A stretch of 64,000 nt of DNA from Solirubrobacter ginsenosidimutans (GTDB lineage Bacteria > Actinomycetota > Thermoleophilia > Solirubrobacterales > Solirubrobacteraceae): contig NZ_JAPDOD010000018.1 of NCBI RefSeq assembly GCF_027587205.1, positions 1-64,000 of the forward strand, read 5' to 3'. Below are positions 44,801-51,729 of the stretch, in pieces. How positions within the stretch are numbered: the stretch's first letter is position 1; the number at the start of each line of letters is the position of its first letter. The notes beneath the pieces are model-generated. The model made no database searches and was not told the origin of the DNA. It worked only from the letters and a program-made list of their open reading frames with translations. The translations under genes and the position numbers were made by a program.

Positions 44801-46584
44801 CCGCGCCGACCGGCTTCGTGAGCGCGCCCTCGCCCGGTGGAACACCGATGGCGTATTCCGACGGTCAGATCTATGCCCGCACGACCGGCGGCGATCTCGA
44901 GGTCTCGCGCTTCGACGGTGCGACGGGCGCGTTCGACTCGCGCTGGCGGCCGGCGGTGCAGGGCTTCTACGGCGAGGGCGCGGACGTGACCGCGCTCGCC
45001 GTGGGCGACGGCGCCGCGTTCGTCGGCGGCGTCTTCGAGATCGCCGGGGTCGAGCGGGCGATCGGCGCGATCGACCTCACCACCGGCAAGCTCGATCCGG
45101 ACTTCAACGCGGGCGCGGCCCGCGGCACGAAGCTGGCGGCGGCCGCCGGGTGGCTCTACTACCTCGACGAGACCGCCGGCCGGCTGCGCCGCGTCGACGG
45201 CCGCACCGGCGCTCCGGACGGCAGCTACTCGCTGCAGGTCGTGGGCGGCGTGTCCGGCCTGACCGCGGTCGGGGACCGGATCTACGTCGCGGGGACCCTG
45301 AGCTTCATCGGCGGCGAGCCCGCCGACGGCGTCGCGGCGCTGGATGCCGCGACCGGTGCGGTCGACCCCGCGTTCAAGCCCACCATCTCCGGCGGTGTGA
45401 GCGCCGTCGTCGCGCGCGGCGACTCGGTCTGGCTCGCGGGTGCGTTCACCAGGGTCGGCGGGGTTGATCGGCCCGGGCTCGCGCAGGTGTCCGCAGCGAC
45501 CGGCGCCGTGCGCGCGGCCTTCAACGCGCCGAGCGCAGGAGCCGGCGTCAGCTCCCTGGTCCTGGCCGGCAACCGGCTCTACGCCGGCGGGGACTTCACG
45601 ACCGTCGCCGGCACCCCGCACGCGGTTGTCGCCGCCTTCGACGCGACGACCGGTTCGCTCGACCCGCGGTTCGCGCCGAAGCTGCGCACCGGCTACGGGC
45701 TGCTCGTCCACGGCGGGCGGCTGATCGTCGCCGGCGCCACGGTCGAGGGCGACGCGACGGTCGACGGGCTCGCGGCGCTGGACCTCGTCACCGGCGCCGT
45801 CGATCCCGCGTTCCTCCCCGACCTGCCGCAGTTCGCCGAGCCGACCGCCCTCGCGAGCTACGGGACCAAGCTCCTGACGGTCGGCGCGTCGGGCGCGTTC
45901 GAGATCGGTTCGCTGGCCGTGCTCACGTTCGACGTCGCCGCACCGGCGAACATCAGTGCGCCGAAGATCACCGGCACGGCGGTCGCGGGGCAGACGGTCA
46001 CGTGCGAGCCGGGCGTCTGGCGCAACTCGCCGACCGCCTTCGCGGTGCGCTGGCTGCGCGACGGCGTCGCGGCCGGCGCGGGCGAGCAGCGCACGCTGAC
46101 GGCCGGCGACGCGACCCACACGCTCGTGTGCGAGGTCGTGGCGAGCAATGCCGCGGGCGCGAGCACGGCGGTGGTGAGCGCGGGCGTGGGGGTCGCGGCC
46201 GCGCCGGCGGACGTCGCCGACGACGATCCGCTCCCGCAGCACGAGCCGGTCCCGGCCGCGACACCGACGCCGATGCCCGCGCCACTCGTCGTGCTCGACG
46301 GAGGTCGCGGGAAGCCCGCGCCGCGCGGGGTCACGTCGATCCGCTCGGCGCGGCGCAAGGGTGCTCAGCTGACCGTCGCGCTGCGCTGCGCGGCGGGTGG
46401 GTGCGCCGGCCGGCTCACCGTCAGCTGGCGGGTGCACGGACGCACGACCCGGATCGCCGCGAACGTCAAGTCGGCGCAGGTCACGCTGCGGCTCTCACGC
46501 GCGCAGTCGCGCGCTTTGACGGGGGTGAAGAAGGTGACGGTGACGGTGGGCCGGGTCCACCGCACCGTCGCCGTGGGGCGGTAG
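41875..46584 (+). CDS. 1569-residue secreted multi-propeller protein
   Basis: The start is ATG 41875 behind GGAAGGA; the signal peptide ends AAAA. Residues about 25-430 are a choice-of-anchor-I/LVIVD-like propeller (AWIDITDPTKPKLTE, SKGSEPEGVDIATIDG). Residues about 440-720 form another beta-propeller. From 720 to 1340 are delta-60-type blades (GTVDPAFAPALDGPVTALAVDGGRV, FDGATGAFDSRW, AATGAVDPAFKPTI). Then come an Ig domain (about 1365-1450, VTCEPGVWRNSP...VCEVVASNAAG) and a carboxy-terminal beta domain with ALRCAAGGCAGR. It is an exported binding or enzyme scaffold of unknown ligand. The amino half resembles metallophosphatase-linked propellers. Confidence 0.87.
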   Translation: MRLVALWIACFFALAVPAAAAPDPGRWERVGFLERPAEIEGGSSFVPEIVDTSPDGNTLVTTFGEAGFAWIDITDPTKPKLTERETPGGYITSVNVTPDAKYLLVTAKRAGSTGSFLAVYDMATHARIRAFTLPEGPDGVAISPDGHYAVVAIENESDRATPGSLVIFTLSGAPATWTQENVPVVLDATFATNTDPQPEFVDIAADNTAIVSLQENNGYAVLDIPHARITRTFGAGDTDQLTLGSGTDTAFDVPFSAPREPDEVAWTRDGRHFLAANEGEGGDGGRSVTVYDRDGNVTWDSGNGFDKGLAERGQYPSFRSKGSEPEGVDIATIDGVDWAIVGSERGFAVQFYDITDPAAPVLRQSVTSGGPEPEGVILVPQRRLAISPDANAGPGGWSIYQLRPRDSAPGPHRQVRVPGAYFHGTQALGTGPDGSFTIATADETVRLASVDPTAGADLGEARGTTMRSVTLNGDPVFADGFSLDATYDALTGGSWVVKGGQPSQLWRVSRSGAAKPVALPDPAGPWAIYAGVVASPDGRTVYVSAWDQDRDTTRPTGTGRIYALDVTSGAVRTLTRDVGEDMPADVALTPDGDLLFLDIAAGNVGRLRLAKVAGVPDGTKVATIDAGQLARLAGDGVDPRLSVDGVGRVWTLNRWGELSDSGRRFPRTQVEPGAATGLPAPAPIHELDGLVPVFRPDVGVRDGDRLYVTGLDAFGGRAVWARASRGAALFTTGTGVPVGQAPAVEGTVSEAVPDGSGGFFLGGENLAHLRADGTVDPAFAPALDGPVTALAVDGGRVFVAGAFGLTALDASTGAPVAAWAGAAQPDGPVTALVAGGGFVYAAGSFATLGAGAHAGVGRVSAASGEVDAGWTPQLTGSAAAGDVLALGSDGLYLGGRFTAVSGTARQGLALLHTDGSVDTAFVPAFRGNNPTRIGGIALGGGRLYVASQNVLLGQPDNSMRLGAVDAATGALDTGFAAPTGFVSAPSPGGTPMAYSDGQIYARTTGGDLEVSRFDGATGAFDSRWRPAVQGFYGEGADVTALAVGDGAAFVGGVFEIAGVERAIGAIDLTTGKLDPDFNAGAARGTKLAAAAGWLYYLDETAGRLRRVDGRTGAPDGSYSLQVVGGVSGLTAVGDRIYVAGTLSFIGGEPADGVAALDAATGAVDPAFKPTISGGVSAVVARGDSVWLAGAFTRVGGVDRPGLAQVSAATGAVRAAFNAPSAGAGVSSLVLAGNRLYAGGDFTTVAGTPHAVVAAFDATTGSLDPRFAPKLRTGYGLLVHGGRLIVAGATVEGDATVDGLAALDLVTGAVDPAFLPDLPQFAEPTALASYGTKLLTVGASGAFEIGSLAVLTFDVAAPANISAPKITGTAVAGQTVTCEPGVWRNSPTAFAVRWLRDGVAAGAGEQRTLTAGDATHTLVCEVVASNAAGASTAVVSAGVGVAAAPADVADDDPLPQHEPVPAATPTPMPAPLVVLDGGRGKPAPRGVTSIRSARRKGAQLTVALRCAAGGCAGRLTVSWRVHGRTTRIAANVKSAQVTLRLSRAQSRALTGVKKVTVTVGRVHRTVAVGR

Positions 46585-46614
46585 CTCGGGTCGCACGTCG
46601 CTCGATCAGGTTCG

Positions 46615-46636
46615 CGCTCGCGACGCGAGCGTCGAG
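46615..46636. terminator. Possible bidirectional terminator
   Basis: CGCTCG-CGACG-CGAGCG (46615-46631) is a compact hairpin in the 87-base gap between two convergent genes, followed by TCGAGTTTCTC. The symmetry would allow use in both directions, but T runs are weak. Confidence 0.35.
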
Positions 46637-46671
46637 TTTCTCGCGCTCTGCCCACGAAAGTCAGCTCCCGG

Positions 46672-48048
46672 TCACCGACCGCGCCGCCTGAGCTCCGCCA
46701 GGTGGCGCAGGCCGGTCATCGACGGCTGGAAGAGGTAGTCGCCGCCGCGCAGCGTGACGAAGCGTGGCTGGGGTTTGAGGAAGAAGGGCGGGCGGCCTTG
46801 GATCGTCATCTTGCCCTGCGTGCCGTGCGGCTCGCCGACCAGGAAGTCCTTGTCGCGCCCGAGGCCGAACGGGTCGCCGTCGTCGATCCAGAGCGCCTGG
46901 ATCGTCTCGAACTGGCGCCAGAGGTCGGCCTGGAAGCAGACGAAGATCAGGCCGCGCTCGACCCCGTCGTCCTCCAGCACGCCGGGCGGGAGCGGTGGGC
47001 CGTAGGGGCGGCCGCGCCGGACGATCCGGTGGCGGTTGGTGAGCCGGCCACCGAAGAAGCCTTCCGCGTCGCGTGGGTTCGCGCGGCGAATGTGGGCGCC
47101 GAGCGGGCAGCGCTCACCGAGCGGGTCGTCCGCGTAGCCGAAGTCGTTGATCCGCCGCTGGTCGGAGGCGACGGCGGCGTCTGGATGGTCGGGGGAGACC
47201 GCGAGCGGGGTGCCGTCCGGCCAGCGGCCGACGATCTTCGCCGCGAGCTGGAGCGGGCCGCCCGGATACCCGGCGCCGGCGACATAGCGGCGAAACGCGG
47301 CGGTGTCCATCGCCAGCTTGCGGTAGACGACGAACGTGCCGTTGCGGTCGAACGGGGGAGCCGGGGCGGCGGGCACGCGGCCGTCCTCGTCGACGTAGCC
47401 GAGCACGATCTCGCCGGTGGCCAGCTCGCGCCACCCGCCGGCGCCGTCGGGCTGACCGTCGCCCGGCCGCGGCTCGACGCCCGCGCCGGCGACCGCCGGC
47501 TGCGCGATGCCGTCGAAGAAGCCGAAGTGGTCGGTGCCGCCGAGCAGCGACTCGGCGCGCTGCAGGTGCACCAGTTCGACGCCGTTCTCGACGTCCGCCG
47601 CCAGGATCGAGGCCAGCGCCGCCCGCAGCCGGTCGGCGTCGACGGCGTGCACGGTCACGAGCACGTGCGCGTCGGAGAACTCCCACTGCGAGGGCGCGCT
47701 CGGCCCGCGGTCGCCCAACCGTTCGGCGCGCGCCGCCATCCCTTCGCGGAACGCCTCCGGAAAGGACGCCAGCACCGGGTCGGAGAGCCCCAGCGCGGAC
47801 AATCCGGCGAACGTGAACGCGACGTTCATCGCCGCTTCCGGCCGCGACGTCCAGGGCTGCGCGGTCATCACCTGCGGCAGCATCCGCGTCATCAGCGCGC
47901 ACGCGCGCTCGACGTCCACGATGCGCAGCCACAGGTAGGCGGCGGCCGGCATCGTGTACCCGCGCAGGACGTTGCCCTGGATGTCCGCAAGATCGATGCG
48001 CGCCGCCTGACCCGCTCGGCGGGGGACGTTCGTTGGCCGCCGCGGCAT
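46672..48048 (-). CDS. DyP-type heme peroxidase
   Basis: A 458-residue dye-decolorizing peroxidase. It has the diagnostic GFFDG (176-180, catalytic D179), the proximal heme ligand in GAHIRRANPR (H319) and distal FVCFQADLWRQFETIQ. The start ATG at 48048 abuts the stop of the upstream gene. There is no signal peptide or Tat motif, so it is cytoplasmic or exported by another route. It closes a five-gene operon with a hydrolase and two related small proteins, suggesting it is co-produced with a dedicated substrate or partner. The substrate is unknown. Confidence 0.94.
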   Translation of the reverse strand: MPRRPTNVPRRAGQAARIDLADIQGNVLRGYTMPAAAYLWLRIVDVERACALMTRMLPQVMTAQPWTSRPEAAMNVAFTFAGLSALGLSDPVLASFPEAFREGMAARAERLGDRGPSAPSQWEFSDAHVLVTVHAVDADRLRAALASILAADVENGVELVHLQRAESLLGGTDHFGFFDGIAQPAVAGAGVEPRPGDGQPDGAGGWRELATGEIVLGYVDEDGRVPAAPAPPFDRNGTFVVYRKLAMDTAAFRRYVAGAGYPGGPLQLAAKIVGRWPDGTPLAVSPDHPDAAVASDQRRINDFGYADDPLGERCPLGAHIRRANPRDAEGFFGGRLTNRHRIVRRGRPYGPPLPPGVLEDDGVERGLIFVCFQADLWRQFETIQALWIDDGDPFGLGRDKDFLVGEPHGTQGKMTIQGRPPFFLKPQPRFVTLRGGDYLFQPSMTGLRHLAELRRRGR

Positions 48049-48602
48049 CAGAAGGTCGAGCGGAACCGGGCCTGCAGCGCGGCGGCGTCGAGACCCTGCG
48101 CCTCGACGGCGAAGTCGATCACGCGCTCGCGCAGCTCGACCGCGGAGCGCACGTCGGCGACCGTGGCCTCCGGGATCGCCGACTGAAAGAGCCCGGGTCG
48201 CGCTTGGAGCGAACGCACGTAGGCGCGGAACGCCGCGGTGTCCGCCCGCCCGGGGTAGCCGGCGCAGCGCCCCCACCACTCGTCGCACTCCGGCACCACC
48301 GACGCCAGCGCGTCGAGGTACGGATCCAGCGGGCCGTCGATCGTGCTCGTGAACACCAGATGAGCATTTTGCAGCACGTCGGTGTGCCGCTGCTCCGGTC
48401 CCTGGTGGACGAGCTGCCGGAAGAGCTGCACGCGGGCGGTGTGCAATGTCGGCAGGCGGGCGAACGGGCTCTCGGCGCCGCGCGGCAGCGCCGCCAGATA
48501 CGCCTCCAGCTCATCGGCGCAGCCGGGCAGCACGCGCGCGAACGTCGTCAGCGCGTAGGCGCCGCCGACGCGATGCCCGCGCTCAGAGATGCGCCTGCGC
48601 AT
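48048..48602 (-). CDS. DyP-associated small protein A (hypothetical)
   Basis: A 184-residue soluble protein of no recognised family, overlapping its upstream neighbour by 20 bases. The segment HLVFTSTIDGPLDPYLDALASVVPECDEWWGRCAGYPG is shared in pattern with protein B (YLFFESNFDGPWQDYIDAFAYVIPHDI...WGRGPGFP), so the two are distant paralogs. The pattern suggests a ferredoxin-like alpha-beta barrel, the fold of DyP itself, but this is an inference. The conserved Cys of GRCAGYPG is not in B. It is probably cotranslated with the peroxidase. Confidence 0.8.
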   Translation of the reverse strand: MRRRISERGHRVGGAYALTTFARVLPGCADELEAYLAALPRGAESPFARLPTLHTARVQLFRQLVHQGPEQRHTDVLQNAHLVFTSTIDGPLDPYLDALASVVPECDEWWGRCAGYPGRADTAAFRAYVRSLQARPGLFQSAIPEATVADVRSAVELRERVIDFAVEAQGLDAAALQARFRSTF

Positions 48603-49101
48603 CCGACAGGAACGCCTCCCACGCGGCCTTGAAGGCCTCCGGGCTCAGGTGCTCGGCGTCGCGCCGCAGCGCCTCGATGCGCTCGCGGACCGCCAGCGCG
48701 TTCAACACGTCGCGTGTGGACACGTCGGAATGCGCGCAGTAGTAGGTCCCGCCCTCCATCGAATTGCAGGCGATCCACGCCTTCAACGGCTCCGACGGCG
48801 GCGGCGCCGGAAAGCCCGGCCCGCGCCCCCACGTGAGGCGGATGTCGTGCGGGATCACGTACGCGAAGGCGTCGATGTAGTCCTGCCACGGCCCGTCGAA
48901 GTTGCTCTCGAAGAACAGGTACGGGTAGTGCAGCGACTCGCCGTCGAGGCGTCCGACGACCGTCCAGCGCACGAACTTGATGAAGTCGAACTGCAGGATG
49001 TGGCGCCGCATGAACGGCAGATGGCGCGTGACGGGGAGCCCGATCCTCAGCAGCCACAGCCACTGACGGCGGATCGGGGTGAACAGGGTGAGCCCGGTCA
49101 T
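48583..49101 (-). CDS. DyP-associated small protein B (hypothetical)
   Basis: A 172-residue protein beginning MTGLTLFTPIRRQWLWLL (ATG 49101, weak ribosome-binding site). It contains LQFDFIKFVRWTVVGRL and the YPYLFFESNFDGPWQDYIDAF block that pairs it with protein A. No signal peptide or obvious catalytic motif. It lies 29 bases after the 487-residue gene. It may be a dimeric alpha-beta barrel subunit or chaperone for the peroxidase; unproven. Confidence 0.8.
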   Translation of the reverse strand: MTGLTLFTPIRRQWLWLLRIGLPVTRHLPFMRRHILQFDFIKFVRWTVVGRLDGESLHYPYLFFESNFDGPWQDYIDAFAYVIPHDIRLTWGRGPGFPAPPPSEPLKAWIACNSMEGGTYYCAHSDVSTRDVLNALAVRERIEALRRDAEHLSPEAFKAAWEAFLSDAQAHL

Positions 49102-49130
49102 GCGACCGAGCTCATTGCCTGCGGGCGGAG

Positions 49131-50594
49131 CTATTTGCGGTCCCAGATCTCCCGGCCTTCGGCCTGGCGCTTGATGTGGCGCTCGGACGCGTACTGCTCG
49201 TAGTACTCGATCTCCGGGTGCGAGAACTGCACCCAGATGCCGGGCAGGTGGAAGGCGTCGGTGTGCGCGGGGAAGCGCCCGTAGGTCTCCACCAGGTAGC
49301 GGCAGATCTCCTTCGTGTACTCGATCGCCTCGGCCGGCGGGTGGCCGGCGTGCTTCATGTACGTCTGCGCGGTCGCCTCGTCCTTGTAGGCCTGCGCGAA
49401 CACCTTCGCGTCCGCGTAGGTCCCGCCCGGGCCGAACTTCTCCTCGAGCACCTGGTCGACGGCCGCGTCCATGTCGGTCACGTAGGGCGGGCACAGACCC
49501 TCGAGCACGCCGTCGATGCCGACGTAGTTCGGCTGCGACGCCGGCACCGGCGGCCAGCGCTTCCAGCGCGAGTCGAAGGTCTTGGCGCTGTACTGCCGGA
49601 ACCCGAGGCCGAGGATGCCCTTGGCGGGATCGCGCTCCCACACGTGCGGGATCATCGGCGCGCCGTGCACCCACCCGCCGAGCCGCAGCGCCTCGCCGGT
49701 GAGCATCAGGTTCTGGAAGAGGAAGTGCGCCTCGTAGTCGGTGCGCACGGTCGTGATCGAGCCCATCGGGGCGGGCGTGTCGACGCTCGCGAAGCCGCCC
49801 CGCGCGCGCTTGAGGCCGCCGATCGGCTGATACGGGATCGGATCGACGAGGCCGATCTTCGCCGCCGCCCACGCGGCCCACTCCATCGCGTTCGACGGCC
49901 GGAACGGCTGCCAGTCGTCGATGAACAGCGGGACCTTGCCGTGCGGCTCCGACAGCAGGATCAGCATCACGTTGATGTACTGGCGCGTGTTGTCGACCAC
50001 CGGCAGGAAGCACGTGGTGCCCGGCGCGTTGGTCATCTGGCCGTTCCAGCCCAGGAAGTACGGCCACTGCTTCTCCGGGAACGCGAAGCGCCCGTCGTAG
50101 ACCTTGCGCTTGACGGCGTTCGCGAAGGAGAGCCAGTCGTCCTCCGTCCGGTCCTCCCAGCGCGGCGGGATCTGCGTGAAGAGATCCACCGCCGCCTGGC
50201 CGCGCGGGCGCTCGATCAGCCACACGCCCTCGTCGTTGATCATGAAGAACGACGTCGCCTGCGCGTTGTCGGCGCTGGAGGCGGCGCGGCCGGCGACCTC
50301 GAGGAACATCGTGCCGAGCTCGGCGGAGCCGTCGGGCTTCTGGGTCGGACCGTCGTGCATGACCGCGCCGGTGACGCTGGTCGAGGCGATCAGGATCGCC
50401 TCCTCCAGCGGCGTCAGCGGCGACGGCTGGTTCGAGCTCTTGTAGGGCTGTGCACCGTGCTCGAGGGACACGCCCTGGGCCACGCGGCGGGTGCGCCGGT
50501 CCTGCAGGGCCGAGGTCAGCGGGTAGCTGAAGAGGTCCTGCAGGCCCTTGTGGCCCGTGCCCGCGGCGGGGGAGTCGTCGGCGGTCGTGCTCAT
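49131..50594 (-). CDS. 487-residue protein of unknown function in the DyP operon
   Basis: A soluble 487-residue protein, ATG at 50594, directly abutting the hydrolase stop (50595). I do not recognise the family. The amino-terminal half (PLTPLEEAILIASTSVTGAVMHDG, FFMINDEGVWLIERP, LGWNGQMTNAPGTTCFLPVVD) has a faint nitroreductase-like flavour, while the remainder has conserved-looking HxxxPW, YVGIDGVLEGLCPPYVTDMDAAVD and GIWVQFSHPEIEYYEQY. No membrane helix or signal. A redox role with the DyP is plausible from context only. Confidence 0.8.
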   Translation of the reverse strand: MSTTADDSPAAGTGHKGLQDLFSYPLTSALQDRRTRRVAQGVSLEHGAQPYKSSNQPSPLTPLEEAILIASTSVTGAVMHDGPTQKPDGSAELGTMFLEVAGRAASSADNAQATSFFMINDEGVWLIERPRGQAAVDLFTQIPPRWEDRTEDDWLSFANAVKRKVYDGRFAFPEKQWPYFLGWNGQMTNAPGTTCFLPVVDNTRQYINVMLILLSEPHGKVPLFIDDWQPFRPSNAMEWAAWAAAKIGLVDPIPYQPIGGLKRARGGFASVDTPAPMGSITTVRTDYEAHFLFQNLMLTGEALRLGGWVHGAPMIPHVWERDPAKGILGLGFRQYSAKTFDSRWKRWPPVPASQPNYVGIDGVLEGLCPPYVTDMDAAVDQVLEEKFGPGGTYADAKVFAQAYKDEATAQTYMKHAGHPPAEAIEYTKEICRYLVETYGRFPAHTDAFHLPGIWVQFSHPEIEYYEQYASERHIKRQAEGREIWDRK

Positions 50595-51632
50595 CTAGTT
50601 GTGCTTCTCCAGCTCGGCGAGGGCGGTCGGCCACACGTCGCGTTCGGCATTGGTGCCCAGCCACAGGTCCAGGTGGGCGTAGTCGGAGATGACGTGCTGC
50701 GTGTAGTTCCCCGGGCCATGGGCACGCCGCAACGTGTCATAGGTGCGCTGCAAGCCCTTCGGGACGAACATCTTGTTGTGCTCGCCGGTGATGAAGTTGA
50801 TCGGGAACTTGAAGTTGTCGAGGTTCGCGAGGTAGGCGTCGCGGCCGCGGGCGTCGCGGGCGGCGCCGGCGCGGATCATCAGTGAGATGTGCTCGAAGAA
50901 CGTGATGTTGCCGTTGCCGAAGAAGCTCGGCACGGCCTGCTCCATCGTCGGCTGGTTGATGTTCTCGTAGTCGAACACGTCGCCGTAGATGAAGTAGATC
51001 CGCCGCGCGACCGGGTTGTCGTAGACGTGGCGGAACGGGACCACCTTCATGACCCGCTCGATCAGCTTGCCGTCCCACGCCGTCGGGTCGTAGTCGGTGT
51101 TGAGGCCCTTGATCCCCAGCGTCTTGAAGATCGTGGCCATGCGGGCCCAGGCGCGCGCCTGGTTGCCCGGCGTGGGGATCGGGTGGCCAGCGAGCGAGCT
51201 GAACGTCGCCGAGCGCAGGCCCTGCATCCCGCCGCCGACCGCCATGAAGAGCGAGAGCCCGCCCACGCAGTGCCCCATCGCCTGGACCTCGTCCTGCCCC
51301 GTCTCGCGGCGGACGGTGTCGACCGCGGCCGGCCAGTCGCGCATGGCGATGTCGTCGACCGTGAACTGCGTGAAGCTCGACGGCAGGTCCGGGCTGGCGC
51401 GGTAATCCAGGAGCCAGACGTCATAGCCGTGCTCGCCGAGGTACTGGACCCAGTTCTTCGGGACAGTGTCGATGGCGAACGCCCGGGCGGCGTTCCCATA
51501 CCCGGGCGCGAGGATCAATGGACCCTTGGTCCCGAACTTGTAACGGGTGAGCCGAACCGCCGTGCCGTCGGAGGTGGGCACGGAGTGCACCTCGGCCGGG
51601 GGCAGCGGGGCCGCAACGGTCGCGGACTGCAT
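50595..51632 (-). CDS. Alpha/beta hydrolase with a Cys nucleophile (GHCVGG)
   Basis: A 345-residue alpha/beta hydrolase. The nucleophile elbow is GHCVGG (C122), not GxSxG, the lipase-box form seen in PHA synthases and in hydrolases associated with GMC/cholesterol oxidases. The GYDVWLLDYRAS segment (69-80) also fits the latter. The catalytic His is probably H320 (SDYAHLD). The acid may be E284 (GEHNKMF). It is the first gene of the five-gene operon, opposite the MMPL gene. It might act on a CoA or acyl ester or lipid; the exact reaction is unknown. Confidence 0.88.
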   Translation of the reverse strand: MQSATVAAPLPPAEVHSVPTSDGTAVRLTRYKFGTKGPLILAPGYGNAARAFAIDTVPKNWVQYLGEHGYDVWLLDYRASPDLPSSFTQFTVDDIAMRDWPAAVDTVRRETGQDEVQAMGHCVGGLSLFMAVGGGMQGLRSATFSSLAGHPIPTPGNQARAWARMATIFKTLGIKGLNTDYDPTAWDGKLIERVMKVVPFRHVYDNPVARRIYFIYGDVFDYENINQPTMEQAVPSFFGNGNITFFEHISLMIRAGAARDARGRDAYLANLDNFKFPINFITGEHNKMFVPKGLQRTYDTLRRAHGPGNYTQHVISDYAHLDLWLGTNAERDVWPTALAELEKHN

Positions 51633-51666
51633 CTCAGGTTCCTTCGCTCGCGTGCAGAGATGCGTG

Positions 51667-51715
51667 TTCTACCGGCCGTTCGTTCAGAAATGCAAGCCCG
51701 AAGGGTCAGGAGGGG
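51667..51715. promoter_or_regulatory. Divergent control region and strong RBS of the MMPL gene
   Basis: In the 97-base gap between the divergent hydrolase and MMPL genes, TTCTACC...GTTCAGAA (51667-51689) is bounded by TTCT/AGAA and contains CGTTCGTTC, a TetR-type half-site motif. AGGAGGGG (51708-51715) is the MMPL ribosome-binding site, with 14 bases to ATG 51730 (GTG 51715 would overlap it). The operator is only a suggestion. Confidence 0.35.
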
Positions 51716-51729
51716 TGTACAACACGCAC

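Noticed and set aside
41971..46437. Antisense ORF of 1488 codons opposite the multi-propeller gene
   Set aside because: In very GC-rich DNA, antisense frames stay open; its translation is Arg/Ala/Asp-rich without domains, while the plus strand encodes clear propeller blades.
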